Source of the DNA: Allokutzneria sp. A3M-2-11 16
GTDB taxonomy: Bacteria; Actinomycetota; Actinomycetes; Mycobacteriales; Pseudonocardiaceae
Reading direction: 5' to 3'
Length of the DNA stretch: 64,000 nucleotides
Assembly: GCF_024213555.1 (NCBI RefSeq)
Contig: NZ_JANAVO010000001.1
Location: forward strand, 1,798,001-1,862,000
Shown: positions 41,280-51,000 of the stretch, piece by piece
Layout of the letters: each line of letters opens with the position of its first letter
Position numbering within the stretch: position 1 is the stretch's first letter
The notes under the pieces: generated by a model
Databases searched by the model: none
Seen by the model: only the letters and a program-made list of their open reading frames with translations
Told to the model about the DNA's origin: nothing
Position numbers and translations under genes: made by a program

Positions 41280-42068
41280 ATGGGGATCTTCACGGCGGCG
41301 GACGGGACCACGCTCACCTACCGGGAGGTCGGCGAAGGGCCGGTCGTGGTGATCGCGCACGGGCTCCTGGCGACGGCGGAGCACTGGGACTCGGTCGCGA
41401 AACCGTTGGCGGAGCAGGGTTTCCGCGTTGTGGTCGGCAACCGCAGGGGGCGGGAGCCAAGTGGAGCGCTCGGGGCGGACTACAGCCTGGCGACGGAGAT
41501 CTCCGATCTGCACCTACTACTTGACGACGTCGGTCAAGGAGCGGCGTTGTTCGGGCACAGCTATGGCGCCTGGCCCGCGTTGCACGTCGCCGCCGAGCGC
41601 GATGACCTGCGCTCCTTGGTTCTCTACGAGCCCCCGCCGGGGGAGGGCAAGTTCGGCGGAGCGGCGCTGCCGAAGGTTCGCGCGGCCGTGGAACGCGGTG
41701 ACCTCGACGAAGCGATGACGATTCTCGTCACGGAGGTGTCACCGTACGAGGGGCAGGGCGGTGTCGCGGCGTACCGGGCAACGGAGATGTGGCGCAGCCA
41801 GCTCGCGCTCGTCCCGGCTGCGGCCGAGGAGCTGGGCGTGATCGACGCGCACGTGCCGGACTATCCGAAGTACGGCTCTCTTTCCGTTCCCACAACGGTT
41901 TTCGTCGGTGAGCGGTCGCGCGGCAGGCGTCCGTTCGGAACGGCGACGGCGGCGGTGGCCGCGGCGATCCCGGGCGCTCGGCTCATCGAACTGGTCGGGC
42001 AGGGGCACCTCGCGCACGTGGAGGCGCCCGTGTTGCTGGCCAAGCACATCGCCGACGCGGTGACCTGA
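41280..42068 (+). CDS. Alpha/beta hydrolase
   Basis: The 262-residue protein has the alpha/beta-hydrolase fold: oxyanion region IAHGLLATAEHW, nucleophile elbow GHSYGAWPA, an acid in the VFVGERSRGRRP region and His in GQGHLAHVEAP. Substrate unknown. ATG 41280 lacks a ribosome site and may be leaderless. It follows the cysteine hydrolase by 28 bp on the same strand. Confidence 0.85.
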   Translation: MGIFTAADGTTLTYREVGEGPVVVIAHGLLATAEHWDSVAKPLAEQGFRVVVGNRRGREPSGALGADYSLATEISDLHLLLDDVGQGAALFGHSYGAWPALHVAAERDDLRSLVLYEPPPGEGKFGGAALPKVRAAVERGDLDEAMTILVTEVSPYEGQGGVAAYRATEMWRSQLALVPAAAEELGVIDAHVPDYPKYGSLSVPTTVFVGERSRGRRPFGTATAAVAAAIPGARLIELVGQGHLAHVEAPVLLAKHIADAVT

Positions 42069-42128
42069 TTCGCGAAGCTGTCGCAAAGCCGCCAGACACA
42101 GGAGAGCGCGGCTGATGGGGTGTATTCC

Positions 42129-43265
42129 ATGCCCACCGCAACGCTCACCCGGAACTGGCCTGCTGTCTTCTCTGTGATGATGGGGATCTTCTCCATTGTC
42201 ACCACCGAGATCCTGCCGATCGGACTGCTCACGTCGATCGGTTCGAGTTTCGAGATCTCCGAAGGTGTCGCGGGCCTGATGATGACCATGCCGGGGATTC
42301 TCGCCGCGGTTTCCGCTCCGGTTCTGACCGCGGCTACGGGGCGCCTCGATCGGCGAACGATGTTGTGCGCGCTGATGTTCGTGCTCGCGATCGCGGATTT
42401 CCTGGCTGCGGTTGCGCCGAACTACTGGGTGATGCTGTTCTCCCGGGTTCTGGTGGGGTTGGTGATCGGCGGCTTCTGGTCGATCGGTTCCGGACTGGCC
42501 GCGCGGTTGGTGCAGGAGAATGCGGTGGGCCGGGCGACCTCGGTGATCTTCTCCGCCGTTCCGCTCGGCTCGGTCCTTGGCGTTCCCGCAGGTACGTTCG
42601 TCGGCCAGGTCGCGGGCTGGCGGAGCGCCTTCGTCGTGATGGGCCTGCTGACGATCGCCGTGCTCGCCGCATTGATGTGGTGGATGCCGCCGTTGCCCGC
42701 GATCCAGGTGACCCGCCTCGGCGTGCTCCGCGAACTCCTGCGTCGGCGGGACATTCGAATCGGGCTCGTGGTGACGGCGTTGATCGTGACCGCGCACTTC
42801 GCGACCTACACCTACATCACGCCGTTTCTTCAGGAAGTGACGAGGACGGATTCGGTCACGCTCTTCCTGCTCGTGTACGGCATGGCCGGAGTTGTAGGTA
42901 ACTTCCTCTCCGGAGCTTCTCGCCACATGTTCGCGATCAGCGGTTTCATGATCGCGCTCGCGACGTTGGTCCTGCCTGTCGCCGGAAACTCGGAAATCGG
43001 CGCGCTCGCACTGCTCATCATTTGGGGACTCGGCTACGGAGCCGTTCCGGCGTGTTCCCAGAAGTGGTTCGCGGCGGCCGCGCCGAATGCGCCGGAAGCC
43101 GCCACCGTGCTGTTCACGTCGTCGTTCCAGGCGACGCTCTCCGCCGGGGCACTGCTCGGCGGCCTTGTCGTGGACGCCACGTCCACCGCCACCGTCATGG
43201 CCCTCGGCGGCGTGCTGGCGTTGCTGACGGTCGCGACGCTGCTACTCGCAGACCGCCGCGCATGA
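42129..43265 (+). CDS. MFS drug/sugar efflux transporter (DHA1 type)
   Basis: The 378-residue protein has 12 predicted membrane helices and the DHA1 pattern ([93 protein letters not shown]), as in AraJ and chloramphenicol-type exporters. ATG 42129 is preferred over GTG 42120. Its end overlaps the convergent soxR-like gene by 24 bp. An export role for redox-active small molecules would fit the neighbour, but this is inference. Confidence 0.85.
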   Translation: MPTATLTRNWPAVFSVMMGIFSIVTTEILPIGLLTSIGSSFEISEGVAGLMMTMPGILAAVSAPVLTAATGRLDRRTMLCALMFVLAIADFLAAVAPNYWVMLFSRVLVGLVIGGFWSIGSGLAARLVQENAVGRATSVIFSAVPLGSVLGVPAGTFVGQVAGWRSAFVVMGLLTIAVLAALMWWMPPLPAIQVTRLGVLRELLRRRDIRIGLVVTALIVTAHFATYTYITPFLQEVTRTDSVTLFLLVYGMAGVVGNFLSGASRHMFAISGFMIALATLVLPVAGNSEIGALALLIIWGLGYGAVPACSQKWFAAAAPNAPEAATVLFTSSFQATLSAGALLGGLVVDATSTATVMALGGVLALLTVATLLLADRRA

Positions 43266-43757
43266 GTCCATTGTGGACACTTGTTTTTCCCTGCTGCGCA
43301 ACGTTTCCGGGAGCAACCTGCGCGGTCCGGGGCCCTGCTCGCCGAGCACGTCGCGCGGGTTGGACAGGTGGCAGGTCTTCAGCGAGAGGCAGCCGCAGCC
43401 AATGCAGTCGCTGAGGTTGTCGCGCAGCTGCACGAGCTGCTCGATCCGCGTGTCCAGCTCGGAACGCCACTCGGCGGACAGGTGCGCCCAGTCCTCCGGC
43501 GTCGGGGTGCGCTCGTCCGGCAGCGACGCGAGCGCCTCGCGGATGACCTCCAACGGCATCCCGACGCGCTGCGAGACCCGGATGAACGCGACCCGGCGCA
43601 GGGTGTCGCGGCTGTACCGGCGCTGGTTCCCGGACGTGCGGCGACTGTGGATGAGCCCTTTGCGCTCGTAGAAGTGCAGGGCCGAGACGGCGACCCCGCT
43701 GCGCTCGGCGAGCTGGCCGACGGTGAGCTCGGGTGTTCGGAGCGGCACTTGGTTCAC
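43242..43757 (-). CDS. soxR: Redox-sensitive MerR regulator SoxR
   Basis: The 171-residue protein has a MerR helix-turn-helix ([49 protein letters not shown]), a dimerisation helix and the cysteine cluster [12 protein letters not shown] that binds the [2Fe-2S] centre of SoxR. Actinobacterial SoxR responds to redox-active metabolites rather than only superoxide. The C-terminus is longer than usual (about 25 residues) and overlaps the MFS gene end. GTG 43757. A SoxR-box-like site lies upstream between it and the divergent F420 gene. Confidence 0.93.
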   Translation of the reverse strand: MNQVPLRTPELTVGQLAERSGVAVSALHFYERKGLIHSRRTSGNQRRYSRDTLRRVAFIRVSQRVGMPLEVIREALASLPDERTPTPEDWAHLSAEWRSELDTRIEQLVQLRDNLSDCIGCGCLSLKTCHLSNPRDVLGEQGPGPRRLLPETLRSREKQVSTMDSCAAVCE

Positions 43758-43774
43758 GGCCCCACTCTAACTTG

Positions 43775-43794
43775 ACCTCAACCCCAGTTCAGGT
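43775..43794. promoter_or_regulatory. SoxR box between soxR and a divergent F420 enzyme gene
   Basis: ACCTCAAC (43775-43782) and GTTCAGGT (43787-43794) form an inverted repeat with one mismatch around CCCA and overlap TTGACC (43772-43777), a good -35 element. This matches the known TTGACCTCAA-type SoxR operator layout in actinobacteria, where the site lies inside a wide promoter spacer. Confidence 0.75.
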
Positions 43795-43808
43795 TGTTGG
43801 CTGAAGTC

Positions 43809-44210
43809 ATGACGTTCACCGAGCACGAACTCCGCTACCTCGCCGAGCAGGTCCTCGGCAGGCTCGCGACCGTCGACGCGCACGGGGCGGTGCAGAACAA
43901 CCCGGTCGGTTTCCAGTACAACGCCGGGACCGGCACGATCGACATCGGCGGCTACAACATGGGCGCCACCCGCAAGTTCCGCAACGTGCTGGCGACCGGC
44001 CGGGCCGCGCTGGTGGTCGACGACGTCGCCTCGTTCAAGCCGTGGAAGGTGCGCGGGATCGAGATCCGGGGCCGCGCGGAAGCCTTGTCCGATCAGGAGA
44101 ACACGCCCGCCGGGATGAGCGCCGAGCTGATCAGGGTTCACCCGGAGAAGATCATCAGCTGGGGTGTCGACCCCACTGCCGAGCGCATGACCAGCCGGAA
44201 AGCGGGCTGA
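43809..44210 (+). CDS. PPOX class F420-dependent oxidoreductase, likely SoxR target
   Basis: The 133-residue split-barrel protein contains LAEQVLGRLATVDAHGAVQNNPVGFQYNAGTGTIDIGGYNMGATRKFRNV and VDDVASFKPWKVRGIEIRGRAEAL, typical of the F420-binding PPOX family. ATG 43809 lies 14 bp after the SoxR-box-like site and is divergent from soxR, so it is the probable regulated gene. It may reduce redox-active small molecules with F420H2. Confidence 0.83.
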   Translation: MTFTEHELRYLAEQVLGRLATVDAHGAVQNNPVGFQYNAGTGTIDIGGYNMGATRKFRNVLATGRAALVVDDVASFKPWKVRGIEIRGRAEALSDQENTPAGMSAELIRVHPEKIISWGVDPTAERMTSRKAG

Positions 44211-44260
44211 TCACCGCTAGGATCGAACCGCCTGCCCAGTCGTCGAACAGGGAGCGGTCC

Positions 44261-45205
44261 GTGCGGGACATCGCGGTCTTCAGCGGTAGTGCACACCAGC
44301 AGTTGGCAGCCGAGATCTGTTCGCACCTCGAAGTCCCGCTGCACCCGGTGAAGACGCAGCGCTTCGCCAACGACTGCCTTGAGGTCCAGCTCCAGGCCAA
44401 CTGCCGCGAGCGGGACGTGTTCCTGATCCAGCCGCTGGTCCGCCCCGTGCAGGAGAACCTGGTCGAGCTGCTGCTGATGACCGATGCCGCGCGGGGCGCT
44501 TCGGCCGGGCGGATCACCGTGGTCATGCCGCACTACTCCTACGCCCGCTCGGACAAGAAGGACGCGCCCCGGATCTCCATCGGCGGACGCCTCGTCGCGG
44601 ACCTGATGGTCGCGGCGGGGGCCGACCGGGTGCTGGCGATGACCCTGCACTCGCCGCAGGTGCACGGGTTCTTCAGCATTCCGGTCGACCACCTGCACGC
44701 GCTGCGCGAGCTGGCCGCGCACTTCCGGCAGTACGACCTGTCCAACGCCACCGTCGTGTCGCCGGACCTGGGCAACGCCAAGGAGGCCGCGCACTTCGCC
44801 CGCCTGCTCGGTGTTGCCGTTGCCGCGGGGGCGAAGCAGCGGTTCGCCGACGACAAGGTGCAGATCAGCTCGGTGATCGGCGAGGTGGCCGGGCGCGACG
44901 TGATCGTGCTGGACGACGAGATCGCCAAGGGCAGCACGGTGCTGGAACTGCTCGACCGGCTGCGCGAGCTGGGCGCCAGGTCCATCCGGGTCGCCTGCAC
45001 GCACGGCCTGTTCGCCAGCGGGGCGCTCAAGCGGATCGGCGACCAGCCGGACGTGCTGGAGATCGTCTGCACCAACACCGTGCCGATCGCCGCCGACGAG
45101 CGCGGGCCGAAGCTGAAGATCCTCTCGATCGCGCCCGCGCTGGCCGAGGCGATGCGGCGGATCCACAACGGTGAGTCGGTCAGCGCCTTGTTCGACGCGC
45201 CCTGA
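44261..45205 (+). CDS. Ribose-phosphate pyrophosphokinase-like protein, divergent paralogue
   Basis: The 314-residue protein has the PRPP synthetase fold: FSGSAHQQLAAEICSHLEV at the start, the region FLIQPLVRPVQENLVELLLMTDAARGASAGRITVVMPHYSYARSDKKDAPRISIGG, and a PRPP loop VIVLDDEIAKGSTVLEL. True Prs has DDxIDTAGT in this loop; here it is DDEIAKGST, and the catalytic-flap RYARQDRK is SYARSDKK. It may make PRPP or a related compound, or act as a regulatory paralogue. GTG 44261 follows GGAG. Its stop abuts the convergent SMP-30 gene. Confidence 0.8.
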   Translation: MRDIAVFSGSAHQQLAAEICSHLEVPLHPVKTQRFANDCLEVQLQANCRERDVFLIQPLVRPVQENLVELLLMTDAARGASAGRITVVMPHYSYARSDKKDAPRISIGGRLVADLMVAAGADRVLAMTLHSPQVHGFFSIPVDHLHALRELAAHFRQYDLSNATVVSPDLGNAKEAAHFARLLGVAVAAGAKQRFADDKVQISSVIGEVAGRDVIVLDDEIAKGSTVLELLDRLRELGARSIRVACTHGLFASGALKRIGDQPDVLEIVCTNTVPIAADERGPKLKILSIAPALAEAMRRIHNGESVSALFDAP

Positions 45206-46189
45206 TCACAGCCTGCGCAGGGTGAAGCGGTCCGCTTTTCCTTGTCCCTCAAGCCAAACGCCCATGCGGCCGTCGAGCACGTAGCTCCCGTGCGGCGTGC
45301 GCGCGATGGTCGACGGCTGCGAGTCCGCCCACGGTTCGACCCGCCGCACGGCACGGGCATCCGTCCAGTCGCGGTCCGCGCGGAGCACGCTCACAGCGAC
45401 CTTTCCATTGCCGCCAAAGGCATTGGTGACCACCGCGAGGGTGCCGTCCGGACGCAGGTCGAGCCCGTCGCCACCGGCGAGCGGTCGGTCCAGGCGCACC
45501 TCCGTGATGCGCCGCGGGTCGTCGAGCGGGATGCGCAACAGCGCGCCGGTGTCGTACCGGGTCGAGAGCAGGAAACCGTTGGGGTGCCAGACGATTCCGT
45601 TCATCCCGATGCCCGAGCTGCCCAGTTTCGGATCGCGCACCAGTACCGAGGGCCGCCCCTGCGGGTCCACCCGGTAGAGCGTGTCCGACGCCGGATCGGT
45701 GACGTAGGCGTTGCCAGCGCGGTCGATGGCGAGGTCGTTCGCGGCGTGCCTGCCGGGTCCGATCACCAGGTCGACGAGGTGCAGCAGCCTGCCGGTGGTG
45801 AGGCTGAAAATGCCTACGCCAGAAGACTTCCAGGTCGTTTCTGGGGTCGAACGGCGGCCGCTGCCCATATCGCCGAAGGCCACGAGCACCCGGTTCCGCG
45901 CCTCGTCCACGTGCACGCCGAAGGTCTGCACCATCCTCGGGTGCGCGGCGAAGGGTCGCACGCGGCCGTCCGGCCGGACCACCGAGATCGTGCCCTCGCT
46001 GATCGACGTCACCAGGAACGACCTGCGCAGCGGGTCCCAGGTGATGCCTTCGGGGAACAGGTTCTGCGCCTTCGCGGTGACGACCTCCGGTAACGAGCCC
46101 GCGGCGGCCACCGGCGCGAGGGTGACCGCCGCCGTGGCCGCGACGGCGAGCGCGAGCAGCGAACGCCGCCCCATGATCAGTTTACTCAT
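45206..46189 (-). CDS. Secreted SMP-30/gluconolactonase-like beta-propeller
   Basis: The 327-residue precursor has a signal peptide with an RR pair (GRRSLLALAVAATAAVTLAPVAAA) and repeated propeller blades with SMP-30-like motifs (FPEGITWDPLRRSFLVTSI, AANDLAIDRAGNAYVTDPASDTLYRVD, GMNGIVWHPNGFLLSTRY, GGDGLDLRPDGTLAVV). Family members are calcium-dependent lactonases or binding proteins. ATG 46189. It is divergent from a MarR gene whose operator candidates lie in the shared promoter region. Confidence 0.82.
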   Translation of the reverse strand: MSKLIMGRRSLLALAVAATAAVTLAPVAAAGSLPEVVTAKAQNLFPEGITWDPLRRSFLVTSISEGTISVVRPDGRVRPFAAHPRMVQTFGVHVDEARNRVLVAFGDMGSGRRSTPETTWKSSGVGIFSLTTGRLLHLVDLVIGPGRHAANDLAIDRAGNAYVTDPASDTLYRVDPQGRPSVLVRDPKLGSSGIGMNGIVWHPNGFLLSTRYDTGALLRIPLDDPRRITEVRLDRPLAGGDGLDLRPDGTLAVVTNAFGGNGKVAVSVLRADRDWTDARAVRRVEPWADSQPSTIARTPHGSYVLDGRMGVWLEGQGKADRFTLRRL

Positions 46190-46208
46190 CACAATCCGTC
46201 CTCGTAGT

Positions 46209-46243
46209 TGAGTAAGGACTCACAAAGTAATCAGGGTACTGAT
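46209..46243. promoter_or_regulatory. Paired palindromes between SMP-30-like and marR genes
   Basis: TGAGTAAGGACTCA (46209-46222; 5-bp arms) and ATCAGGGTACTGAT (46230-46243; 5-bp arms) lie in the 99-bp divergent region. They are likely sites for the adjacent MarR protein controlling both directions. Confidence 0.5.
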
Positions 46244-46288
46244 GTTCGTCAATACTCGTCCTCAACGCTGGCCTCGTACGATCGGCGC

Positions 46289-46729
46289 ATGGGCATGCCG
46301 CTGGACGAGCGCCTCGGCGCGGACATCAAGCGCGTCGAGCACGAGCTGATGGGCGCGAAGCAGGCGGCGGTGCGCCCGGCCGGGCTGACCGTCGCCCAGT
46401 ACTCCGCCCTGCTGGTGCTCGCCGGGCAGCCGGGGATCTCCGCGGCCGAGCTGGCCAGGCGCTGCCGGGTCACGCCGCAGACGATGACCACGATCCTGCG
46501 CAACCTGGAGGCGGCGGAGCTGATCATGCGCGAGCCGCACGAGCTGCACCGCAACGTGCTGGAGACGCGGCTGACCGACGCGGGCAGGCAGGCGTTCGAG
46601 CTGGCCGACCAGCGCGCGTCCGCGGTGGAGCGCAGCCTCGCGGCGGAGTTCACCGAGCGGGAGCGGGACCAGTTGCGCGCGTTGCTCGGCCGCTGTTCGA
46701 AGGTGCTGACGACTCAGCCCAGGGACTGA
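46289..46729 (+). CDS. MarR family transcriptional regulator
   Basis: The 146-residue protein has the MarR fold: LTVAQYSALLVLAGQPGISAAELARRCRVTPQTMTTILRNLEAAELIMREPHELHRNVLETRLTDAGR. ATG 46289 (MGMPLDERLG) is chosen, since a longer frame would run through the operator region. The divergent secreted SMP-30-like gene is the likely target. Its end overlaps the convergent doc gene by 16 bp. Confidence 0.87.
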   Translation: MGMPLDERLGADIKRVEHELMGAKQAAVRPAGLTVAQYSALLVLAGQPGISAAELARRCRVTPQTMTTILRNLEAAELIMREPHELHRNVLETRLTDAGRQAFELADQRASAVERSLAAEFTERERDQLRALLGRCSKVLTTQPRD

Positions 46730-47121
46730 GTCCACTCCGCGAGCACCTGGGCGATCTGCGGCAGATCGCGATCCCCCGTGGCGGCGTCGACCACCAGCCG
46801 CTCACCCTCGTCAACGGAGGGCGCGCGGAGATCGTGCTGGTTGAGCACGTAGAACAGCCTGGTGGAGACCCAGGCCAGCCGCTTGTTGCCGTCGATGAGC
46901 GCGTGGTTGCGGGCGAGCGAGTGCAGCAGCGACGCGGCCTTCTCGTGCAGCGTCGGATAGGCGTCCTCGCCGAAGACGACCGCCTTCGGCCTGGCGAGCG
47001 CGGCTTCGAGCAGCCCCCAGTCCCGCACGTCGGGGGCGTGCCCGAGCGCGGCGTGGGCGGCGGCCAGCAGGTCGTCCAGGTCGAGGTAGTCGATCGGCTC
47101 CGCCGCGGCGTCCTCGATCAC
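46714..47121 (-). CDS. doc: Doc-type (Fic family) toxin
   Basis: The 135-residue protein has the Doc/Fic core HALIDGNKR (residues 73-81) with upstream YLDLDDLLAAAHAALG and RPKAVVFGEDAYPTLHEKAASLLHSLARN, as in death-on-curing toxins that phosphorylate EF-Tu and stop translation. The canonical Doc core is HxFxDANKR; here Phe is replaced by Leu and Ala by Gly. GTG 47121. It follows its presumed antitoxin gene by 43 bp on the same strand. Confidence 0.85.
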   Translation of the reverse strand: MIEDAAAEPIDYLDLDDLLAAAHAALGHAPDVRDWGLLEAALARPKAVVFGEDAYPTLHEKAASLLHSLARNHALIDGNKRLAWVSTRLFYVLNQHDLRAPSVDEGERLVVDAATGDRDLPQIAQVLAEWTQSLG

Positions 47122-47164
47122 GGCGCCGTTCCGATCATGACTGATCCGATCCGGGTCGAACCGA

Positions 47165-47362
47165 TCACTGGGCCAGGCGCTTGAGCAGCTCGGCGTCCTC
47201 GGTCACGATGCGCGCCAGCGCCGCGTCCCTGGTCGCGTTGCGACGGTTGACGTACTCGCGGATCGCCCGGCGCGCGATGTCCTGCATCGACCGGCGTTCG
47301 CGTTCGGCGGCCAGGCGCAGGGCCTCGGTCTCTTCGTCGGTGAGCCGCAGAGTCATCGCCAT
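47165..47362 (-). CDS. Ribbon-helix-helix antitoxin
   Basis: The 65-residue protein MAMTLRLTDEETEALRLAA... has a ribbon-helix-helix DNA-binding N-terminus (LRLTDEETEALRLAAERERRSMQDIARRAIREYV) and a basic/acidic C-terminal tail that would cover the toxin. It lies just upstream of doc. ATG 47362 or 47356 are both possible. Repeated GGTATCA-type elements immediately before the start are the probable autoregulatory operator. Confidence 0.82.
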   Translation of the reverse strand: MAMTLRLTDEETEALRLAAERERRSMQDIARRAIREYVNRRNATRDAALARIVTEDAELLKRLAQ

Positions 47363-47369
47363 GCGGGAA

Positions 47370-47397
47370 TGATACCGCGTGATACCAACCTGTATCA
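47370..47397. promoter_or_regulatory. Candidate antitoxin operator
   Basis: TGATACC occurs as a direct repeat at 47370-47376 and 47380-47386, followed by the related TGTATCA at 47391-47397, 8 bp upstream of the antitoxin start. Direct 10-bp spacing on one DNA face fits cooperative ribbon-helix-helix binding. The site overlaps the stop codon of the upstream DinB-like gene. Confidence 0.6.
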
Positions 47398-47967
47398 GCC
47401 CTCGATCGGAATGCGCCAGCGCCACTCGAACACCCGCTCCTTCCCAGGTAGATCACCTCGTCCGGTCGCCAACAGGAGCACCTGCCACGGGTCACCGCCC
47501 TCGGTCACGTGCGGCATCAGCCGGGCCAGCATCGCGCGGCAGACGTCGGCGGGCGGCTCCAGCCGGGCACCGAAAGCGGCGCAGATGTCGTGGCTGTGCA
47601 GCAGCGCCTCGCCGACGCCGATCGCCAGGTACCCGGCCGGATCGGTGGGACCGGCCGGGTGGAAGGCCCGCGCGCTGGGCGGGGCGGCGTCACCGATGAC
47701 CGCGAACAGCTCGCCCGTCGCCCTGATCACCTCGATGACCTGGGCGTTCGTCGCGCCTTCCTCGACCTTGCCCCAGATCTTGAGCTGCTCCGTCGCTCGC
47801 GCCGCCAGCGAGGTGGCGTAGTAGAGCAGGTCGTCGGCCAAGTGCTCCGCGGTGTGCAGGCAGGTCCAGTCGAGCCCTGCGGCCGGGCGCGACCAGTCCT
47901 GGTCGGCGACGGAGTTCAGGCCGGTCACGCACGCTGCGAGGGCAGCGCGCAGATCGTCGGGTGTCAT
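47395..47967 (-). CDS. DinB/maleylpyruvate-isomerase-like (mycothiol-type) protein
   Basis: The 190-residue helical protein resembles the mycothiol-dependent maleylpyruvate isomerase N-terminal (DinB-type) family: DLRAALAACVTGLNSVADQDWSRPAAGLDWTCLHTAEHLADDLLYY and GEALLHSHDICAAFG supply three His-type metal-ligand positions. These enzymes transfer or remove mycothiol. ATG 47967. Its stop codon lies inside the operator of the downstream toxin-antitoxin pair. Confidence 0.75.
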   Translation of the reverse strand: MTPDDLRAALAACVTGLNSVADQDWSRPAAGLDWTCLHTAEHLADDLLYYATSLAARATEQLKIWGKVEEGATNAQVIEVIRATGELFAVIGDAAPPSARAFHPAGPTDPAGYLAIGVGEALLHSHDICAAFGARLEPPADVCRAMLARLMPHVTEGGDPWQVLLLATGRGDLPGKERVFEWRWRIPIEG

Positions 47968-48073
47968 GGTTTCTGTCTACCTGAGCGCCCTGACAACACC
48001 TGTGGCCTATTGAGCGTTCCTGATCGTTCTGGAAGAACTGTGAGCGTCTTTGTGCGCCAGCGTGGAGGTTCGC

Positions 48074-51000
48074 ATGCGTTCCGTCTTCCTGACCGTGCTC
48101 TCGTCGGCCCTCATCGCGGCCGGAGCGACGCCATCGGTCAGCGCCGCACCGGACCTCGACGTGTACTCCTACCTGGAGAATCCCAAGATCACCGGCGAGG
48201 GCCAGGAGCCGCACCACGCGGAGCTGCTGCCGTACGCGGACCGGGCGGCGGCGGTGCGCGGCGACGAGCGGACGCCGTTCACCCGGAGCCTGGACGGCGA
48301 CTGGAAGATCAAGATGGCCGACCTGCCCGAGCGCGTGCCCGCCGGGTTCCACGCCGCGGGCTACGACGTCCGGGACTGGCGGACCGTGCGGGTGCCGCAC
48401 ACCTGGCAGACCGACGGGCTGGACCACCCGATCTTCCGCAACATCGCCGAGGAGATCGTGCCGGACACCCCGCCGAAGGTGCCCCGCGACGTGAACCCGA
48501 CCGCCGCCTACGCCAAGGACTTCGACCTGCCAGCGGACTGGGCGGGCAAGCGGACGTTCCTGCGGTTCGAGGGCACCACGTCGAGCTACTTCGTCTGGGT
48601 CAACGGCCGCCGCGTCGGCTACGACCAGGGCGGGTACACCCCGGCGGAGTTCGACATCACCGACGCGCTCAAGCCCGGCCGCAACCGCCTCGCCGTCCAG
48701 GTGCACCGGTGGGCGGCGGGCGCCTACCTCGAAGACGTGGACCAGTGGCGCTTCGCCGGGATCTTCCGGTCGGTGTGGCTCTACGCGACGCCGACCACTG
48801 CCATCCGCGACGTCACCGTGCACACCGACCTCGACGCGAACTACCGCGACGCCCGGCTCGACGCGAAGGTCGAACTCGCGGGCAAGCTCGGCGGGCATGT
48901 CGTCGCCGCGAGCCTGCACGACGCCTCCGGACGCGAGGTCGCGAAGACCTCCGCGCGCGCTGACCAGGCCGAACTAACGCTGAGCATGCCCGTTGCCAAC
49001 CCGGCGAAGTGGACCGACGAGACGCCGAACCTGTACACGCTCGTGCTGGAGTACGCCGGGCACATCACCAGCGAGACGGTCGGCTTCCGCGAGATCACCA
49101 TCGCCGACAAGCAGCTCCTGGTGAACGGCAAGCGCGTGCTGTTCAAGGGCGTCAACCGGGCCGAGACCGATCCCGACCACGGCAGGCACCAACCCCGGGA
49201 CAAGCAGCTCCGCGACGTGAAGCTGTTGAAGGACCTGCACGTCAACGCGGTGCGCACCTCGCACTACCCCTCCGATCCGCACTTCTACGACCTGGCCGAC
49301 AAGCACGGGCTGTGGATCGACGACGAGGTGGACATCGAGACGCACTCGCGGGAGGACTGCCCGAGCAAGTGCCTCGCCGACAAACCGGAGTGGCAGGACG
49401 CCTTCCTGGAGCGCTTCGTCGCGATGGTCGAACGGGACAAGAACCGCCCGAGCGTCTTCATGTGGGACACCGGCAACGAGGCCGGGCTCGGTGCGGCGCA
49501 CTTCAAGATGGCGGAGTGGGCCAAGCGCAACGCGCCCGGCAGGCCGCTGTACCACCAGTCCAACTCGCCGGACGGGGACGCGCCGTTCGCCGACGTGTGG
49601 GGGCCGCGCTACCCCGATCCGGCCAGGCACGCCGAGCAGGGGCGCAAGACCACCAAGCCGGTGATCATGGGGGAGTACGCGCACGCGCAGGGCAACAGCC
49701 TCGGCAACTTCCGCGAGTTCTGGGAGGCGATCCGGGCGAACCCGGCGTTGCAGGGCGGGTTCATCTGGGACTGGGCGGAGCAGAACCTGATGCTGCCGCT
49801 GCGGATCGCGCCGGACTCCTCGCCGAGCAGGATCATGGCGCACCTGAGCGGGATGCCGGAGCTGGTCGACGGCAGGCGCGGCAAGGCGTTGAGCATGTCC
49901 GGGCTGGACGACTTCGTCGAGGTCTACCGCGATCGCAGGCTGGACATCACCGGGCTGCTGACCCTGGACGCGTGGGTCAAGCCCGCCGCGTGGCGCGGCA
50001 CCATGACCATGATCGCCAAGGGTGACCACCAGTACGCGCTGAAGCTCAAGAACGAGAAAACGCTGGAGTTCCACGTTCACGGCGGCGGCGCCTGGCACAC
50101 CGTCTACGCCCCCGTACCCGCGGATTTCTACGGCAACTGGCATCGGGTGAGCGGCACCTACGACGGCTCGGTGCTGCGGCTGTTCCTCAACGGCAAGCAG
50201 GTCGGCGAGACGGCTTGGGCCGGTCGGATCGACAACACCGCGTTCCCGGTGAACATCGGCCGCAACCCGGAGCTGCACCAGGACTTCAACGGCCGCATGT
50301 CGCACGGGGTCCTCGACGACGTCCGGATCTACGACCGCGCGCTGAGCCCGGAGCAACTGGCCGCGGACCCGATCGACAAGGCGGTGCTCGCGCTGGACTT
50401 CGACCGGCTGGAGGAGCGGGGCCGCTACTCCTCCTACGGCGCGCACCAGTCCGGCGCGGACGGCTTGATCAACACTGATCGGACGCTCCAGCCGGAGACC
50501 GCGCAGCTGGCGTGGGTGCACCAACCGCTGCGCTTCGCCTTCGCCGACAACCAGGTGGCGATCACCAACGAGCAGCTGTTCGCGGCCGTGCACGGCAAGG
50601 AACTCCGCTGGCGGATCACCGAAGGCGCTCGCGTCGTGCGCGAAGGCGGGCAGGCCCTCCGGGTCGAGCCGGGTCAGACCGTGCGCGTCGGTGTGCCCGT
50701 GATCGCCAACCCGGCCGACGTCGAACGCAAGCTGACGGTCGAGGTGGTCGAGCCGGGCGGCCGGATCTTCGCCCATGACCAGTTCGCCGCGGGCGGGAAG
50801 GTCGTGCCCGGTGCTGCTCCTCCGCCAGCGGGAGGTCCGGCGAAGGTGACCCAGACCGGCGACTCCGTGGTGCTCAGCGGCGACCGGTTCCGCTACACCG
50901 TCGACAAGCACACTGGCACCTTGACCTCGATGAACGCCGAAGGCACCGAGTTGCTGAAGCAGGGACCGCGCCTGGACGCGTGGCGCGCGCCGATCGACAA

